A stretch of DNA of 64,000 nucleotides from SLRI01 sp964576715 (GCA_964576715.1 CAZNWE010000008.1:7884-71883), one strand, 5' to 3'; counted from the first letter of the stretch, positions 42,908-52,174 are shown. A program made the numbers and translations. Notes: a model not told the origin generated them from the sequence alone.

Positions 42908-43345
42908 ATGGCGTCGGCGGCGCTCTCATGGCAGGTCTGGGCGGTGCTCGCCGCCGCGTTCGCGGCGCTGACAGCGCTCCTCGCGAAGCTCGGCGTCGAG
43001 AACGTCCCGCCCGATCGCGCCACCTTCGTGCGTACCCTGGTGGTCGTGGCGGGCCTAGCGGTCATCGTCGTCGCCACCGGCCAGTGGCAGGCGGCGTCCG
43101 GCATCTCGCGCCGCAGCTACGTCTTCCTGGCCCTCTCCGGGCTCGCAACCGGAGCCTCCTGGCTCTGCTACTTCCGGGCGCTGCAGCTCGGCGACGTGGC
43201 CAGGGTGGCGCCCATCGACAAGCTCAGCGTGGTCCCCGTGGCTGTCCTCGGCGCCCTGCTGCTCGGCGAGCAGCTTTCGTGGCTCAACTGGCTGGACGTG
43301 GCGATGGTGGCGGTCGGTGCCATCCTGGTCGCCCACGGCGGCTAG
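42908..43345 (+). CDS. Half-size EamA/DMT-type membrane protein
   Basis: A 145-aa protein with four to five hydrophobic spans and one EamA domain (LALSGLATGASWLCYFRALQLG; APIDKLSVVPVAVLGALLLGEQLSWLNW). The usual drug/metabolite transporters have two such domains; half-size members are thought to dimerise. The PIDKLSVV motif is typical of this small branch. It begins at ATG 42908 just after tRNA-Arg. The transported substance is unknown. Confidence 0.85.
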   Translation: MASAALSWQVWAVLAAAFAALTALLAKLGVENVPPDRATFVRTLVVVAGLAVIVVATGQWQAASGISRRSYVFLALSGLATGASWLCYFRALQLGDVARVAPIDKLSVVPVAVLGALLLGEQLSWLNWLDVAMVAVGAILVAHGG

Positions 43346-43363
43346 CTACAGCCGGAGCCCGGC

Positions 43364-43651
43364 TCAGTTGCGGCGGATGAAATTCTCGGCGTAGGCCTTG
43401 GGACGGACCACCCTTGCCCGGGGCTCGAAGAGTTGAAACTCGAGGCCCTCGCGGCGGCAATAAGCGATCGCCGCCTCTCGCGATGGAAAGCGCAACTGAA
43501 CCTGCTGGGCAGTGTCGTCGGAGCCGACCCAGCCGATCAATCGATCCGCCTCCGTCCTCGAACGCGGCTCGAACTCGACGATCCATTCCCGGGTCTTGCG
43601 CCGGCCGGACTGCACCGCGGTCTTGGCCGGCTGAAAGATGCGTGCCTGCAT
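43364..43651 (-). CDS. NADH-quinone oxidoreductase accessory subunit, NDUFS4-like (ETC complex I subunit)
   Basis: A 95-aa protein of the ETC complex I / NDUFS4 family, an accessory subunit found in alphaproteobacteria and mitochondria. Recognisable parts: ARIFQPAKTAVQSGRRKTREWIVEFEP, DRLIGWVGSDDT, FPSREAAIAYCRREGLEF and the C-terminal PKAYAENFIRR. The ATG has a GGAGGGGG upstream. It stands apart from any nuo operon, as usual for this subunit. Its presence is one reason for placing the host in the Alphaproteobacteria. Confidence 0.92.
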   Translation of the reverse strand: MQARIFQPAKTAVQSGRRKTREWIVEFEPRSRTEADRLIGWVGSDDTAQQVQLRFPSREAAIAYCRREGLEFQLFEPRARVVRPKAYAENFIRRN

Positions 43652-43690
43652 GAACGTCGATCCCCCTCCAAGCGCTCGACAACAAGTGTG

Positions 43691-44353
43691 CTAGGCGCCT
43701 GCGCTCGCCCTCGCAAGCCAGCGCGCTTTCAGTGCGGCACCGTGCACCTGCAGCCAGCGCAGCGCGAAAATGGCATTGGCGGCGACGATCCGGCCGTCCT
43801 CAAGCCAGTCGAGGGCGGTCTTGAGATCGACGATGTGGCTCTTGATGTCCTCGGTTTCGGACGGTAGCCCGTGCACGCCGCCGGCCTTGGAAATGTCGAC
43901 CTCGGCAATGAACACGGTGGTGCGCTCGGTGACCGCACCCGGTGAGGCAATGTAGACACCCGCTTGCGCCAGCCGCCCGGCCTCGAGACCGGCCTCCTCG
44001 ACGATCTCGCGCCGCGCCGTCATTTCGGCTGTCTCGTCCGGCTCCATCAGCCCGGCCACCGCCTCGAGCAGCCAGGGACCTTCGGCGTGCCCCAGCGTGC
44101 CCGAACGGAACTGCTCGATCAGGACGATCCGGTCGACACGCGGATCGTAGGGCAGGATCGCAGCCGCATTGGGGATGTGCAGGACCTCGCGGGTCACCAC
44201 CTCGCTCATCGTCCCGTCGAAGCGGCGGTGCTGCAGATGCAGGACTTCGAGGTCGAAAAAGCCGGCATAGACCAGCCGCCTTTCGATCAGGCGCACATCC
44301 GGGTCTTCGGCGGCAAGGTCTGCCGCCAGGCGCGCCGCGTGACGCTCGCTCAA
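43691..44353 (-). CDS. NUDIX hydrolase, ADP-ribose pyrophosphatase-like
   Basis: A 220-aa NUDIX protein of the NudF/ADP-ribose pyrophosphatase type, hydrolysing ADP-ribose to AMP and ribose-5-phosphate. The NUDIX box reads GLMEPDETAEMTARREIVEEAG, matching G-x5-E-x7-REUxEExG with metal-binding glutamates; the ADPRase proline-type motif downstream is ASPGAVTERTTVFIAEV. It starts at TTG 44353 in a TTGA overlap with the AsnC-like gene, so both are co-translated, with the small regulator-like protein first. Confidence 0.88.
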   Translation of the reverse strand: MSERHAARLAADLAAEDPDVRLIERRLVYAGFFDLEVLHLQHRRFDGTMSEVVTREVLHIPNAAAILPYDPRVDRIVLIEQFRSGTLGHAEGPWLLEAVAGLMEPDETAEMTARREIVEEAGLEAGRLAQAGVYIASPGAVTERTTVFIAEVDISKAGGVHGLPSETEDIKSHIVDLKTALDWLEDGRIVAANAIFALRWLQVHGAALKARWLARASAGA

Positions 44354-44592
44354 GCGAAGGCCTTGAAGGTGATCAGGGTGAAGGTGTCCTTCACGCCCGG
44401 CAGGGTCTGCACCGCATGATTGACGAAGCGGCCGATATCAACCGCCGCATCCAGGTGGAACTTCATGATCAAGTCGTACTGTCCCGAGACCGAATAGACC
44501 TCGGAAACCTCCTGGATCGTTTGTACCGCGGCATCCGCGACCTCGTACGAGCGGCCGAGTTCGCACTTGACCATGACGAATATCGTCTGCAC
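44350..44592 (-). CDS. Stand-alone Lrp/AsnC-type ligand-binding (RAM) domain protein
   Basis: An 80-aa protein equal to the effector-binding half of Lrp/AsnC regulators with no HTH: MQTIFVMVKCELGRSYEVAD, EVYSVSGQYDLIMKFHLD and LPGVKDTFTLITF. Start is GTG 44592 with a GGGGAAGC upstream. Such stand-alone domains form ring oligomers and bind amino acids in some cases. It is translationally coupled to the NUDIX gene. Confidence 0.87.
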   Translation of the reverse strand: MQTIFVMVKCELGRSYEVADAAVQTIQEVSEVYSVSGQYDLIMKFHLDAAVDIGRFVNHAVQTLPGVKDTFTLITFKAFA

Positions 44593-44634
44593 CGCCGCTT
44601 CCCCTTAAGCAACCCGATAGACTACCGGCACGGC

Positions 44635-46302
44635 TCAGACGCTGGCTTTGATCGGCACCGGGCGGAGCAGGAAGGCCGGCACATGATCGCCAAGACCAAC
44701 CACGGGTTCGCGCTCGCCCTGCTCGCGGCCTCGTGGACCCTGCCCGTCGGTGCCGCGAACACGAGCGCGCTCGGTCGCTGCGCGGCGAGGCCCCTCCCTG
44801 GACGCGGCGGCGGCTTCGCCAGCAGCGTCGGTATGTTCAGCGCTCTCGCGGGCGAAAGTTGCCGCCTCTTCGACCGGCGCCACTGCTTTGGTGCGCACCT
44901 TGCGCCGGCGGCGCTTCGGCTGATCTTCTGCTTCGTTTGTGGTTTCGACCGATGTCGCCTGCGTGACCGCTGCCGGTTCACTGGTCATCAGATCGGCTGC
45001 CGTTGCTTCTTGCCGGTCCGGCTTGGCGCGGCGGCGACGCCTCGCTGGTCCGCTGGCACGCTCGGCCGCACTGTCGTCGTCAGCAGCGCCGACCGCATCG
45101 GGCGGCGTCGCGGCAGCGGGACCGGCGTGAGACGTCCGGGTTGGCCGGATCAGCTCGCCGGAGATACCCTCTATCGGCTGCCGATTCAGCTTTTGGCCCA
45201 GCAGTTTCTCGATTGCCGCGAGATACTTGGCGTCATCACTGTCGGCCATGGTATAGGCACGGCCCTCCTTGCCGGCGCGGCCGGTGCGACCGATCCGGTG
45301 AACGTAGTCATCGGGGTGGTAGGGCACGTCGAGATTGATCACCGCGGGCAAATCGATAATGTCCAGCCCCCGCGCGGCAACGTCGGTGGCGACCAGAAAA
45401 TCGACCTTGCCCGCCTTGAATGCGTCGAGCGTCGCCTGGCGCTGACTCTGGTCGAGGTCGCCATGAATATCCTGGGCGTTCCGGCCCTGGCGCTGCAGGA
45501 ACTTGTTGACCATCGAAACGTCGCGCTTGCGATTGCAGAAGATGATCGCGCTTGGGATCCGCTCGATGTCGATTAGGCGGTCGACGGCGACCCGGCGTTC
45601 GATCGCGCTGATCGGCACGACCACGTCAACCACCTTCTCGGCGCGCGTCGATGGCCGCGCGACCTCGATCTCTACCGGATCCTTCAGGAACTTTTCGGCG
45701 AGCCGGCGCACCTCCTTCGGCATGGTGGCAGAGAACAGCAGGGTTTGACCGCGCCGCGTCATCAGCTGGAAAATTCGCTCGACATCTGGGATGAAACCCA
45801 TGTCGAGCATCCGGTCGGCCTCGTCGATGACGAACAGCTCGACACTGGTCATCAAAATTTTGCCGCGGTCGAACCAGTCGAGCAATCGCCCGGGCGTGGC
45901 GATCAGGACATCGACGCCCTTTTCGAGCAGTTTCTCCTGATCCCCCATACCGACCCCACCGATGAGCAAGGCCATGGTGAGGTTCAGATGCTTGCCGTAA
46001 GTCTCGAAGCTGTCGGCGATCTGCGTCGCCAGTTCGCGCGTCGGGCTAAGAATGAGCGAGCGCGGCATCCGCGCCCGCGCCCGGCCGGCGGCGAGCCGGT
46101 GCAACATCGGCAGAGTGAAGCCGGCCGTCTTTCCGGTGCCCGTTTGGGCGATGCCCACGACGTCGCGCCCCTGGAGGACAACGGGAATGGCGCGGGCCTG
46201 AATCGGAGTCGGATGCACATAGCCGGAGTCGGCGATGGCACGCTGGATTTCCTCGCGCAAGCCCAGGTCAGCGAAGGTGATGGTCGCTATTTCGTCGGTC
46301 AA
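44635..46302 (-). CDS. DEAD-box RNA helicase
   Basis: A 555-aa ATP-dependent RNA helicase. The conserved core (about 1-380) has the Q motif (GYVHPTPIQ), motif I AQTGTGKT, Ia PTRELA, GG, TPGR, motif II DEAD, III SAT, and motif VI HRIGRTGRAG. The C-terminal 170 residues are Arg/Ala/Glu-rich low complexity, as in cold-shock helicases. No ATG fits near the Q motif; TTG 46302 has AGGA seven bases before it and gives the normal start (TDEIATITFADLGL). ATG 46362 is possible but lacks a ribosome site. Roles in ribosome assembly or RNA decay are likely. Confidence 0.9.
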   Translation of the reverse strand: MTDEIATITFADLGLREEIQRAIADSGYVHPTPIQARAIPVVLQGRDVVGIAQTGTGKTAGFTLPMLHRLAAGRARARMPRSLILSPTRELATQIADSFETYGKHLNLTMALLIGGVGMGDQEKLLEKGVDVLIATPGRLLDWFDRGKILMTSVELFVIDEADRMLDMGFIPDVERIFQLMTRRGQTLLFSATMPKEVRRLAEKFLKDPVEIEVARPSTRAEKVVDVVVPISAIERRVAVDRLIDIERIPSAIIFCNRKRDVSMVNKFLQRQGRNAQDIHGDLDQSQRQATLDAFKAGKVDFLVATDVAARGLDIIDLPAVINLDVPYHPDDYVHRIGRTGRAGKEGRAYTMADSDDAKYLAAIEKLLGQKLNRQPIEGISGELIRPTRTSHAGPAAATPPDAVGAADDDSAAERASGPARRRRRAKPDRQEATAADLMTSEPAAVTQATSVETTNEAEDQPKRRRRKVRTKAVAPVEEAATFARESAEHTDAAGEAAAASREGPRRAATERARVRGTDGQGPRGREQGEREPVVGLGDHVPAFLLRPVPIKASV

Positions 46303-46535
46303 ACAAAGATCCTGTCGGTCATGGTCGATAACTCGGCTGGATGTATGGATAAACACTGTCATGTCAATGACGGGAGGAACTCGGGCGGCGGGTTGCCGGC
46401 CGAAAAACGACAAACGGTCCAAACGGTGGCAGCAATTAGACGGTTCGGCTATTGCCTTGTCATCGAAAGCCGAGCGGCGCCGCGACGCCGCCGGGCGGCA
46501 GTCGCCGGCGTGGTGCAGATGGAGCGAGGTTCTGG

Positions 46536-47096
46536 ATGTTGACCGCTCGTGGCTCACTCTTGCTGGTTGTCGATGTCCAGGTGGGGCTCGCCCGGGCGGT
46601 GGCCGCCGGTCCATTGCGCATCCAGCGAACCAAGCTGCTGCTCGAGGCAGCCGACCGGCTGGCGGTTCCGGTGATCGTCTCCGAGCAATATCCCGAGGGC
46701 CTGGGACATACCGATACGCGGCTCGCTCAATGGCTCGATCGGAGCCAAGTGCTGAGCAAGCGGGCATTCTCTTGCTGGCGCGAGCCGGTGTTGCGCGAGG
46801 CGATCGAGGCAGCCGGGCGACGCCAGGTCGTTATCGCCGGCATGGAGGCCCACGTTTGTGTGCTGCAGACCGCCAGCGATCTCCATGCCGCGGGCTTTGC
46901 AACCTGCATCGTCGCCGATGCCGCCGGCTCGCGGCGCGAAGAGGATCGCACCCTGGCGTTCGATCGCCTGCGCCAGCACGGCATCGGGATCGTGACGAGT
47001 GAAATGGTCCTCTTCGAATGGCTCGAACGCGCCGAGGGTGACGCATTCAAGGCGCTGATACCGCAGATCAAAGCTGCAGGCGAAGCGCCCGATTAA
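46536..47096 (+). CDS. Isochorismatase-family hydrolase
   Basis: A 186-aa cysteine hydrolase with the family triad D13 (LLVVDVQVG), K75 (LSKRAFSCW) and C108 (MEAHVCVLQTA), and the cis-peptide segment GMEAHVC. The fold is used for isochorismate, nicotinamide, ureidoacrylate and similar substrates; the sequence alone does not choose between them. Start ATG 46536 has GAGG six bases before. It is divergent from the helicase and convergent with sseA. Confidence 0.87.
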   Translation: MLTARGSLLLVVDVQVGLARAVAAGPLRIQRTKLLLEAADRLAVPVIVSEQYPEGLGHTDTRLAQWLDRSQVLSKRAFSCWREPVLREAIEAAGRRQVVIAGMEAHVCVLQTASDLHAAGFATCIVADAAGSRREEDRTLAFDRLRQHGIGIVTSEMVLFEWLERAEGDAFKALIPQIKAAGEAPD

Positions 47097-47100
47097 CCCG

Positions 47101-47937
47101 CTACCGCGCGACCGGCGTGTCCGGCTTGCTGCCCCACTCGGTCCACGAGCCGTCATAGACTGCCACGTCCAGTCGTCCGAGCCGGGCAAGCGCGAGGCTG
47201 GCGATCGCCGCCGAGACGCCCGAGCCACAGCTGGTGGTGATCGGTTTCTCCAGATCGACGCCGGCGGCGGCGAAAAGCGCGGTTAACGCCAGTGCATCCT
47301 TCAACGTACCGTCGGCCGCAAGCAGATCACTCGCGGGCAGATTGACCGAGCCCGGGATGTGGCCGGATTTGAGCCCGGGCCTCGGCTCGGCGACGCTGCC
47401 GGAGAAGCGACCCGCCGAGCGGGTGTCGACAACCTGTTCGCGGCGGCTGGTCAGGTTGGCGCGCATCTGCTCGAGATCGCGCAGCAGGAAGCTGTTGGCG
47501 CGCGGCGTAAAGTGCCGCTCGGTCGGGCGCGGTCCGACGTCATCGGTCGGCCGCCGCTCCGCCAGCCACTTCGCGAGACCACCGTCGAGCACGGCGATAT
47601 CCTCGTGACCCATTGCACGGAACATCCACCAGACCCGGGCCGAGGCGGAGAAGGCGTTGTTGTCGTAGGCGATGATCCGCAAGCCGTCGCCAAGTCCGAG
47701 CTTTCTGACCCGAGCGGAGAACTTGATGGTGGACGGCAGCATGTGCGGCAGTGGGCTGGCGCTGTCGGCGACGTCGTCGATGTCGAAGAACACCGCGCGC
47801 GGGATGTGCCGCGCCTCGTACTCGCCTCTGGCGTCACGGCCGTCGTCCGGCATGAACCAGCTGCAATCGACGATGCGGATATCCGGTGCATCGAGGTGCT
47901 GGCCGAGCCATTCGGTCGAGACGAGCGGATCCAACAT
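47101..47937 (-). CDS. sseA: 3-mercaptopyruvate sulfurtransferase
   Basis: A 278-aa two-domain rhodanese. The N-terminal non-catalytic domain has DCSWFMPDDGRDARGEYEARH; the C-terminal one carries the active loop CGSGVSA (C237), which fits mercaptopyruvate rather than thiosulfate specificity (CGSGVTA class). VDTRSAGRFSG and SGHIPGSVNLP are also typical. It transfers sulfur from 3-mercaptopyruvate and lies just downstream of cysK on the same strand, 34 bases away, so the two sulfur genes are probably co-transcribed. Confidence 0.92.
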   Translation of the reverse strand: MLDPLVSTEWLGQHLDAPDIRIVDCSWFMPDDGRDARGEYEARHIPRAVFFDIDDVADSASPLPHMLPSTIKFSARVRKLGLGDGLRIIAYDNNAFSASARVWWMFRAMGHEDIAVLDGGLAKWLAERRPTDDVGPRPTERHFTPRANSFLLRDLEQMRANLTSRREQVVDTRSAGRFSGSVAEPRPGLKSGHIPGSVNLPASDLLAADGTLKDALALTALFAAAGVDLEKPITTSCGSGVSAAIASLALARLGRLDVAVYDGSWTEWGSKPDTPVAR

Positions 47938-47971
47938 GCGGGTCTCCCAACTGCTCCAGTGTCAGGCTTTC

Positions 47972-48973
47972 TTAGCCCATCCAGGGCGGGACGGGCAGCT
48001 GCTTCTCGCGCAGAAAGGCCGGATTGAAGAGGCGGGACTGATAGCGACTGCCGGGGTCGCACAGAATGGTGACGATGGTGTGTCCGGGCCCGAGTTCCTT
48101 GGCCAGTCTGACGGCCGCGGCCACGTTGATGCCCGACGAGCCGCCGAGCACCAGCCCCTCGCGCTGGATCAGGTCGTAGACCACCAGTAGCGCTTCGGCA
48201 TCGGGGATCTGATAGGCATCGTCGATGGGGGCACCCTGGAGGTTGGCGGTGATCCGCCCCTGGCCGATCCCTTCGGTGATCGAGCTGCCCTCGGCCTTGA
48301 GCTCCCCATGCTTATAGTAGTGGTAGAGGGCGGCCCCCATCGGATCGGCGAGTTGGATGCGCACCTCGGCTTTCTGCTCCTTCAGGTACTTGCCGACACC
48401 GCCGATCGTGCCGCCGGTCCCCGCGGCGCAGGTGAAGGCGTCTATGGTGCCGGCGGTCTGCCGCCAGATTTCCGGGCCGAGTTGGTGGTAGTGGCCGTCG
48501 CGATTCGCCACGTTGTCGAACTGGTTGGCCCAGATGGCACCCTTCGGCTCCTTTTCCGCCAACTCCGCGGCAAGGCGGCCGGAATACTTCACGTAGTTGT
48601 TGGGGTCCCGGTAGGGTACGGCCGGGACCTGGACCAGTTCGACCCCCTGGGCCAGGAGCATGTCCTTTTTCTCCTGGCTCTGGGTTTCCGGGATGACGAT
48701 CACCGTGCGGTAGCCCTTGGCGTTGCCGACAACGGCGAGGCCAATGCCGGTATTGCCCGCCGTGCCCTCGACGATGACGCCGCCCGGTTGCAGCAGGCCC
48801 CTGGCTTCGGCATCCTCGACGATGGCGAGCGCGGCCCGGTCCTTGATGCTGCCGCCCGGGTTCATGAACTCGCACTTGCCGAGGATCTCGCAGCCCGTCT
48901 CGTCCGAGAGATGGTTCAGCCGGACGAGCGGTGTGTTACCGATGAGGGCAAGCGTGCCGCGCCTGATATCCAT
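47972..48973 (-). CDS. cysK: Cysteine synthase A
   Basis: A 333-aa PLP enzyme making cysteine from O-acetylserine and sulfide. K44 in NPGGSIKDRAA binds PLP; the TAGNTGIGLAVVGNAKGY and GTGGTIGGVGKYL loops bind the phosphate and substrate. Start ATG 48973; the frame continues to 50659 as antisense to the next gene and is not coding there. It is followed by sseA, giving a small sulfur operon. O-acetylserine would come from CysE at 58 kb. Confidence 0.94.
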   Translation of the reverse strand: MDIRRGTLALIGNTPLVRLNHLSDETGCEILGKCEFMNPGGSIKDRAALAIVEDAEARGLLQPGGVIVEGTAGNTGIGLAVVGNAKGYRTVIVIPETQSQEKKDMLLAQGVELVQVPAVPYRDPNNYVKYSGRLAAELAEKEPKGAIWANQFDNVANRDGHYHQLGPEIWRQTAGTIDAFTCAAGTGGTIGGVGKYLKEQKAEVRIQLADPMGAALYHYYKHGELKAEGSSITEGIGQGRITANLQGAPIDDAYQIPDAEALLVVYDLIQREGLVLGGSSGINVAAAVRLAKELGPGHTIVTILCDPGSRYQSRLFNPAFLREKQLPVPPWMG

Positions 48974-49042
48974 TGATCTCTCGATGAAGCGGAGGTTTAA
49001 CTGACAGCACATGTAGAGAGCGGTTGTCGCGACGGCAAGGAC

Positions 49043-50521
49043 ATGGCGGCGCGGATCGCGGCCCTGCTCGAGCCACCCGTCGAGCGGATCGAGACGCACG
49101 CCGCGATCATCCTCCTGAGCGGCGAGCGGGCCTTCAAGCTCAAGAAGCCCGTTTCGTTCAGCTTTCTCGATTTCACCACCATCGATGCCAGGCACCGGGC
49201 ACTCGAAGCCGAGCTTCGGCTGAACCGGCGAACGGCGCCCGAGCTCTACGAGGCGGTCATCCCGGTGACCGAGCAGGATGGCGGCAAGCTGGTGCTCGAC
49301 GGGGCCGGCGCGCCGGTCGAATGGCTGCTCGTCATGCGCCGCTTTCCGGCAGAGTGCAGGCTCGATCAGGTGGCCGAGCGCGGCGCTCTTGATGATGCCC
49401 TGGTCGAGGCGCTGGCTGCCGGCATCGTCGCCTTCCACGCGTCGCTGGAGCCGCTGCCCGAGGCCGGCGGGGCGGCGGCAATGCGCGAGGTGATCGACGG
49501 CAATGCCGAGGACCTCCGCCAGTCGGTGCCGAAGGTCTTCGAGCCTGTGGCGGTCGAGCAACTGCTCGCCGCCACCGCACGGACATTCGAGCAGCAGGCA
49601 AGCCGCCTGGAAGAGCGCCGGCGCGCCGGCTTCGTCCGCCACTGCCACGGTGACCTGCATCTCGCCAACATCGTGCTTCTCGACGGCCGGCCGGTGCTCT
49701 TCGACTGCATCGAGTTCAACGCCGACTTCGCCCGGATCGACCTGCTCTACGATCTGGCTTTTCTCGTCATGGACATGGTCGAGCGCGGCTTTGCCGTGGC
49801 CGCCCGAACACTGTTGCAGGCCTACACCGACCGCACCGAGGACGATTCGGGCTTGGCCCTCTTGCCGCTCTTCCTCTCGATCCGGGCAGCGATCCGCGCC
49901 AAGGTCGAGGCGTTCGCCGGACATGCCGAACCGGCGCGGACCTATCTGCAGCTGGCCGGTCGTGCACTGGCGCCAGCATCGCCTCGGTTGCTCGCGATCG
50001 GCGGTCGTTCGGGTACCGGCAAGTCGAGCGTTGCCGGCCGCATCGCGCCGCAACTCGGCGCCCTCCCAGGGGCGATGGTGTTGCGCTCGGATGTGATCCG
50101 CAAGCGGCTCTTCGGCCGGGAGCCCACCGACCGCCTGCCGACCGAGGCCTATCGCGAGGCGGTCTCTGCCGAGGTGTTCGAGCGCCTGGCGAGGCGCGCC
50201 GAGATACTGCTCGCCGCCGGCCGCACCGTGGTCGCGGACGGAGTCTTCGGTAATCCGGCAAAACGGCAGCGGATCGCCGCGGCGGCGTCGCGGGCGGGTG
50301 TGCCGTTTACCGGCATCTGGCTGGAGGCGCCGGAGGCCGTCCTCGAGACGCGCGTCGGGGCACGGACCGGCGACGCTTCGGACGCTGATGTCGCGGTCGT
50401 GCGGGCTCAGGCGGCGATGCCGACCGGCGTCATCGACTGGGCCCGGGTGTCGGCGGCGGGCGAGCTCGACCAGGTCGTCGACCGAGTCCGTGATCGCCTC
50501 GAGCAACAGGCTACGGGTTGA
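49043..50521 (+). CDS. Aminoglycoside phosphotransferase-like / P-loop kinase fusion protein
   Basis: A 492-aa two-part protein. The N-terminal part (about 1-300) is APH-kinase-like: the catalytic HCHGDLHLANIVLLDGRPV and a DFD-like IEFNADFARIDLLYDLAFL. The C-terminal part (about 320-492) is a P-loop kinase of zeta-toxin/AAA_33 type, with Walker A GGRSGTGKSS, then VLRSDVIRKRLFG. This fusion is widespread in proteobacteria and not characterised to my knowledge. The ATG at 49043 lies close to AAGGA, so the start is less certain. It is divergent from cysK. Confidence 0.87.
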   Translation: MAARIAALLEPPVERIETHAAIILLSGERAFKLKKPVSFSFLDFTTIDARHRALEAELRLNRRTAPELYEAVIPVTEQDGGKLVLDGAGAPVEWLLVMRRFPAECRLDQVAERGALDDALVEALAAGIVAFHASLEPLPEAGGAAAMREVIDGNAEDLRQSVPKVFEPVAVEQLLAATARTFEQQASRLEERRRAGFVRHCHGDLHLANIVLLDGRPVLFDCIEFNADFARIDLLYDLAFLVMDMVERGFAVAARTLLQAYTDRTEDDSGLALLPLFLSIRAAIRAKVEAFAGHAEPARTYLQLAGRALAPASPRLLAIGGRSGTGKSSVAGRIAPQLGALPGAMVLRSDVIRKRLFGREPTDRLPTEAYREAVSAEVFERLARRAEILLAAGRTVVADGVFGNPAKRQRIAAAASRAGVPFTGIWLEAPEAVLETRVGARTGDASDADVAVVRAQAAMPTGVIDWARVSAAGELDQVVDRVRDRLEQQATG

Positions 50522-50603
50522 CGATCGCTGCTGCGAGCCAACGTATCGCGACGACGGCCGGGCGCCCAAGCGACCGTCGATCTCGAACCAGCAAGGTAAA
50601 GTC

Positions 50604-50732
50604 ATGGCCCCGAAGCTGACGCCAGATGAAGCCCGCCAGGGTGAGAAGACCAGACACATGCGCTATGTGCTCGGCATTTCGCTCGGTGCTGCGGTCACCG
50701 TCCTGCTGATCCTGCTGTTGATTTGGACATGA
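50604..50732 (+). CDS. Small single-span membrane protein (42 aa)
   Basis: MAPKLTPDEARQGEKTRHMR at the N terminus, then a single hydrophobic span to the end (VLGISLGAAVTVLLILLLIW). Start ATG 50604 has AAGG upstream. It lies between the kinase fusion and the SRAP gene, 26 bases before the latter. The charged head with Arg near the span predicts an N-in orientation. I do not recognise a named family; such small proteins recur in alphaproteobacteria next to similar genes, as far as I recall. Confidence 0.75.
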   Translation: MAPKLTPDEARQGEKTRHMRYVLGISLGAAVTVLLILLLIWT

Positions 50733-50758
50733 TCGGTTGACGCGGAGCACTGACTGCA

Positions 50759-51454
50759 ATGTGCGGGCGCTTCGCTCTTTTTCTTGAGGCTGGCGCCTTT
50801 CTCGACGTTTTCGGCTGCCCGCCGCCCGACGATCTCGGGGCACGCTACAACGTCGTCCCCGACAGCATGATCGTTGCGGTTGTGCAGGGAGTTGAAGGGC
50901 GGCAGGCCCTGCGTCTGCGCTGGGGATTGCTGCCGCCCTGGGCAAGCGGGCCGAACGATCGAGGCCGGCAGATCAACGCCCGCTCGGAGAGCGTTTTCGA
51001 GAAGCCGATGTTCAAGTCGGCAGCGCAGCGTCACCGCTGCCTGATCCCGGCCTCCGGCTTCTACGAGTGGCAGAAGGCCGGCAAGCAGCGCCAGCCGTTC
51101 TTCATCCATCGGCCGGACGACGATCCTGTCGCCATGGCCGGGATCTGGCGCCACAGCCATTTCGGCGAGACCACGGTCAGCAGTTGCGCCATTCTGACGA
51201 TGGCCGCGTACCCCTCGATCGCCGGTATCCACCACCGCATGCCGATCATGCTCGAGCCTGCGGCCTGGGATGCTTGGCTCGATGCAAGCGTCACTGATAT
51301 CAAGCTGTTGCAGGCAGCCCTTCGACCGCTGCCGGAGCCGGCAATTGTTGCCAGCGCGGTAAGTCGTGCCGTCAACAATCCGGCCAACGACCGGCCTGAT
51401 CTGGTGGCTCCGTCCGGCGCTCCGCCGCTGCCGGCCCAGGGGTCGTTGTTCTAA
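50759..51454 (+). CDS. SOS response-associated peptidase (SRAP, YedK/HMCES)
   Basis: A 231-aa protein that caps abasic sites in single-stranded DNA by linking Cys2 to the sugar. C2 directly follows the initiator Met (MCGRF), as required. N73 is in INARSE, E103 in SGFYEW, and the histidine lies in AGIHHRMP (about 158/159), completing the active site. The length is right for bacterial YedK. It is preceded by the small membrane protein and converges with the methyltransferase gene. Confidence 0.92.
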   Translation: MCGRFALFLEAGAFLDVFGCPPPDDLGARYNVVPDSMIVAVVQGVEGRQALRLRWGLLPPWASGPNDRGRQINARSESVFEKPMFKSAAQRHRCLIPASGFYEWQKAGKQRQPFFIHRPDDDPVAMAGIWRHSHFGETTVSSCAILTMAAYPSIAGIHHRMPIMLEPAAWDAWLDASVTDIKLLQAALRPLPEPAIVASAVSRAVNNPANDRPDLVAPSGAPPLPAQGSLF

Positions 51455-51472
51455 CCGGCGCGCGCCGGAGGC

Positions 51473-52174
51473 TCAGACCGGGTCCGCCAACTCCATCGCG
51501 GGCAGGTCCAGGCCGCGTTTGCGCGCCAGCATCAACCCGTCACCGATCGGCAAGAGCACCGGGGTCACCCGGCGATCGCTGTGGATCGTGCGGGTAAGGC
51601 CACGCAGCGTCTCGGTCTGCCGCGACTGGTCGCTTGGATCGGCAACGGCACCATGCCAAAGCATGTTGTCGAGCGCTACGAGCCCGCCCGGCTTCACCAG
51701 ATCCAGAGCAGCCTCATAATAATCCGGGTAGCGCTTCTTCTCGGCGTCGATGTACACGAGGTCGAAGCTTCGGGCGGCGCCCTCGCGAAACAGCGCCTCG
51801 ATGGTCACCATCGCCGGTCCGAGCCGCAGCTGAATTCGGTCGGCCAGACCAGCCTTGGCCCAGTAGCGGCGGCCGATGTCGGTCGTGTCCGCATTGATGT
51901 CGAGGGTGACGATGCGGCCGTGCTCGGGCAGGGCTGCGGCCATGGCGAGCGTGCCGTAGCCGGTGAAGCAGCCGATCTCGAGCACCTGCGCCGCACCACT
52001 CAGCTGGATGAGCAGAGCCAGGAGCTGCACCTGCACCGTCGCGCTGCGCATGCCGCCGTCAGGCAGCGCGTCCGTTGCGGCGCGGAGTTCAGCGAGTACC
52101 GGGTGCTCACGCCCGCCAAAGGCAGCGAGATAGGCCTCGAGTGCCGGATCGAGCGCGAGGTTGCGCGGGCTCAT
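51473..52174 (-). CDS. Class I SAM-dependent O-methyltransferase (caffeoyl-CoA type)
   Basis: A 233-aa methyltransferase of the COMT-like family. SAM motif LEIGCFTGYGTLAMA, acidic LDINADTTDIGRRYW and metal site FDLVYIDAEKKRYPDYYEAAL...GGLVALDNMLW are present. Such enzymes methylate catechol-like hydroxyls with Mg2+. It follows bcp by 18 bases on the same strand, so it may share the glnE-bcp message. The acceptor cannot be inferred. Confidence 0.9.
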   Translation of the reverse strand: MSPRNLALDPALEAYLAAFGGREHPVLAELRAATDALPDGGMRSATVQVQLLALLIQLSGAAQVLEIGCFTGYGTLAMAAALPEHGRIVTLDINADTTDIGRRYWAKAGLADRIQLRLGPAMVTIEALFREGAARSFDLVYIDAEKKRYPDYYEAALDLVKPGGLVALDNMLWHGAVADPSDQSRQTETLRGLTRTIHSDRRVTPVLLPIGDGLMLARKRGLDLPAMELADPV

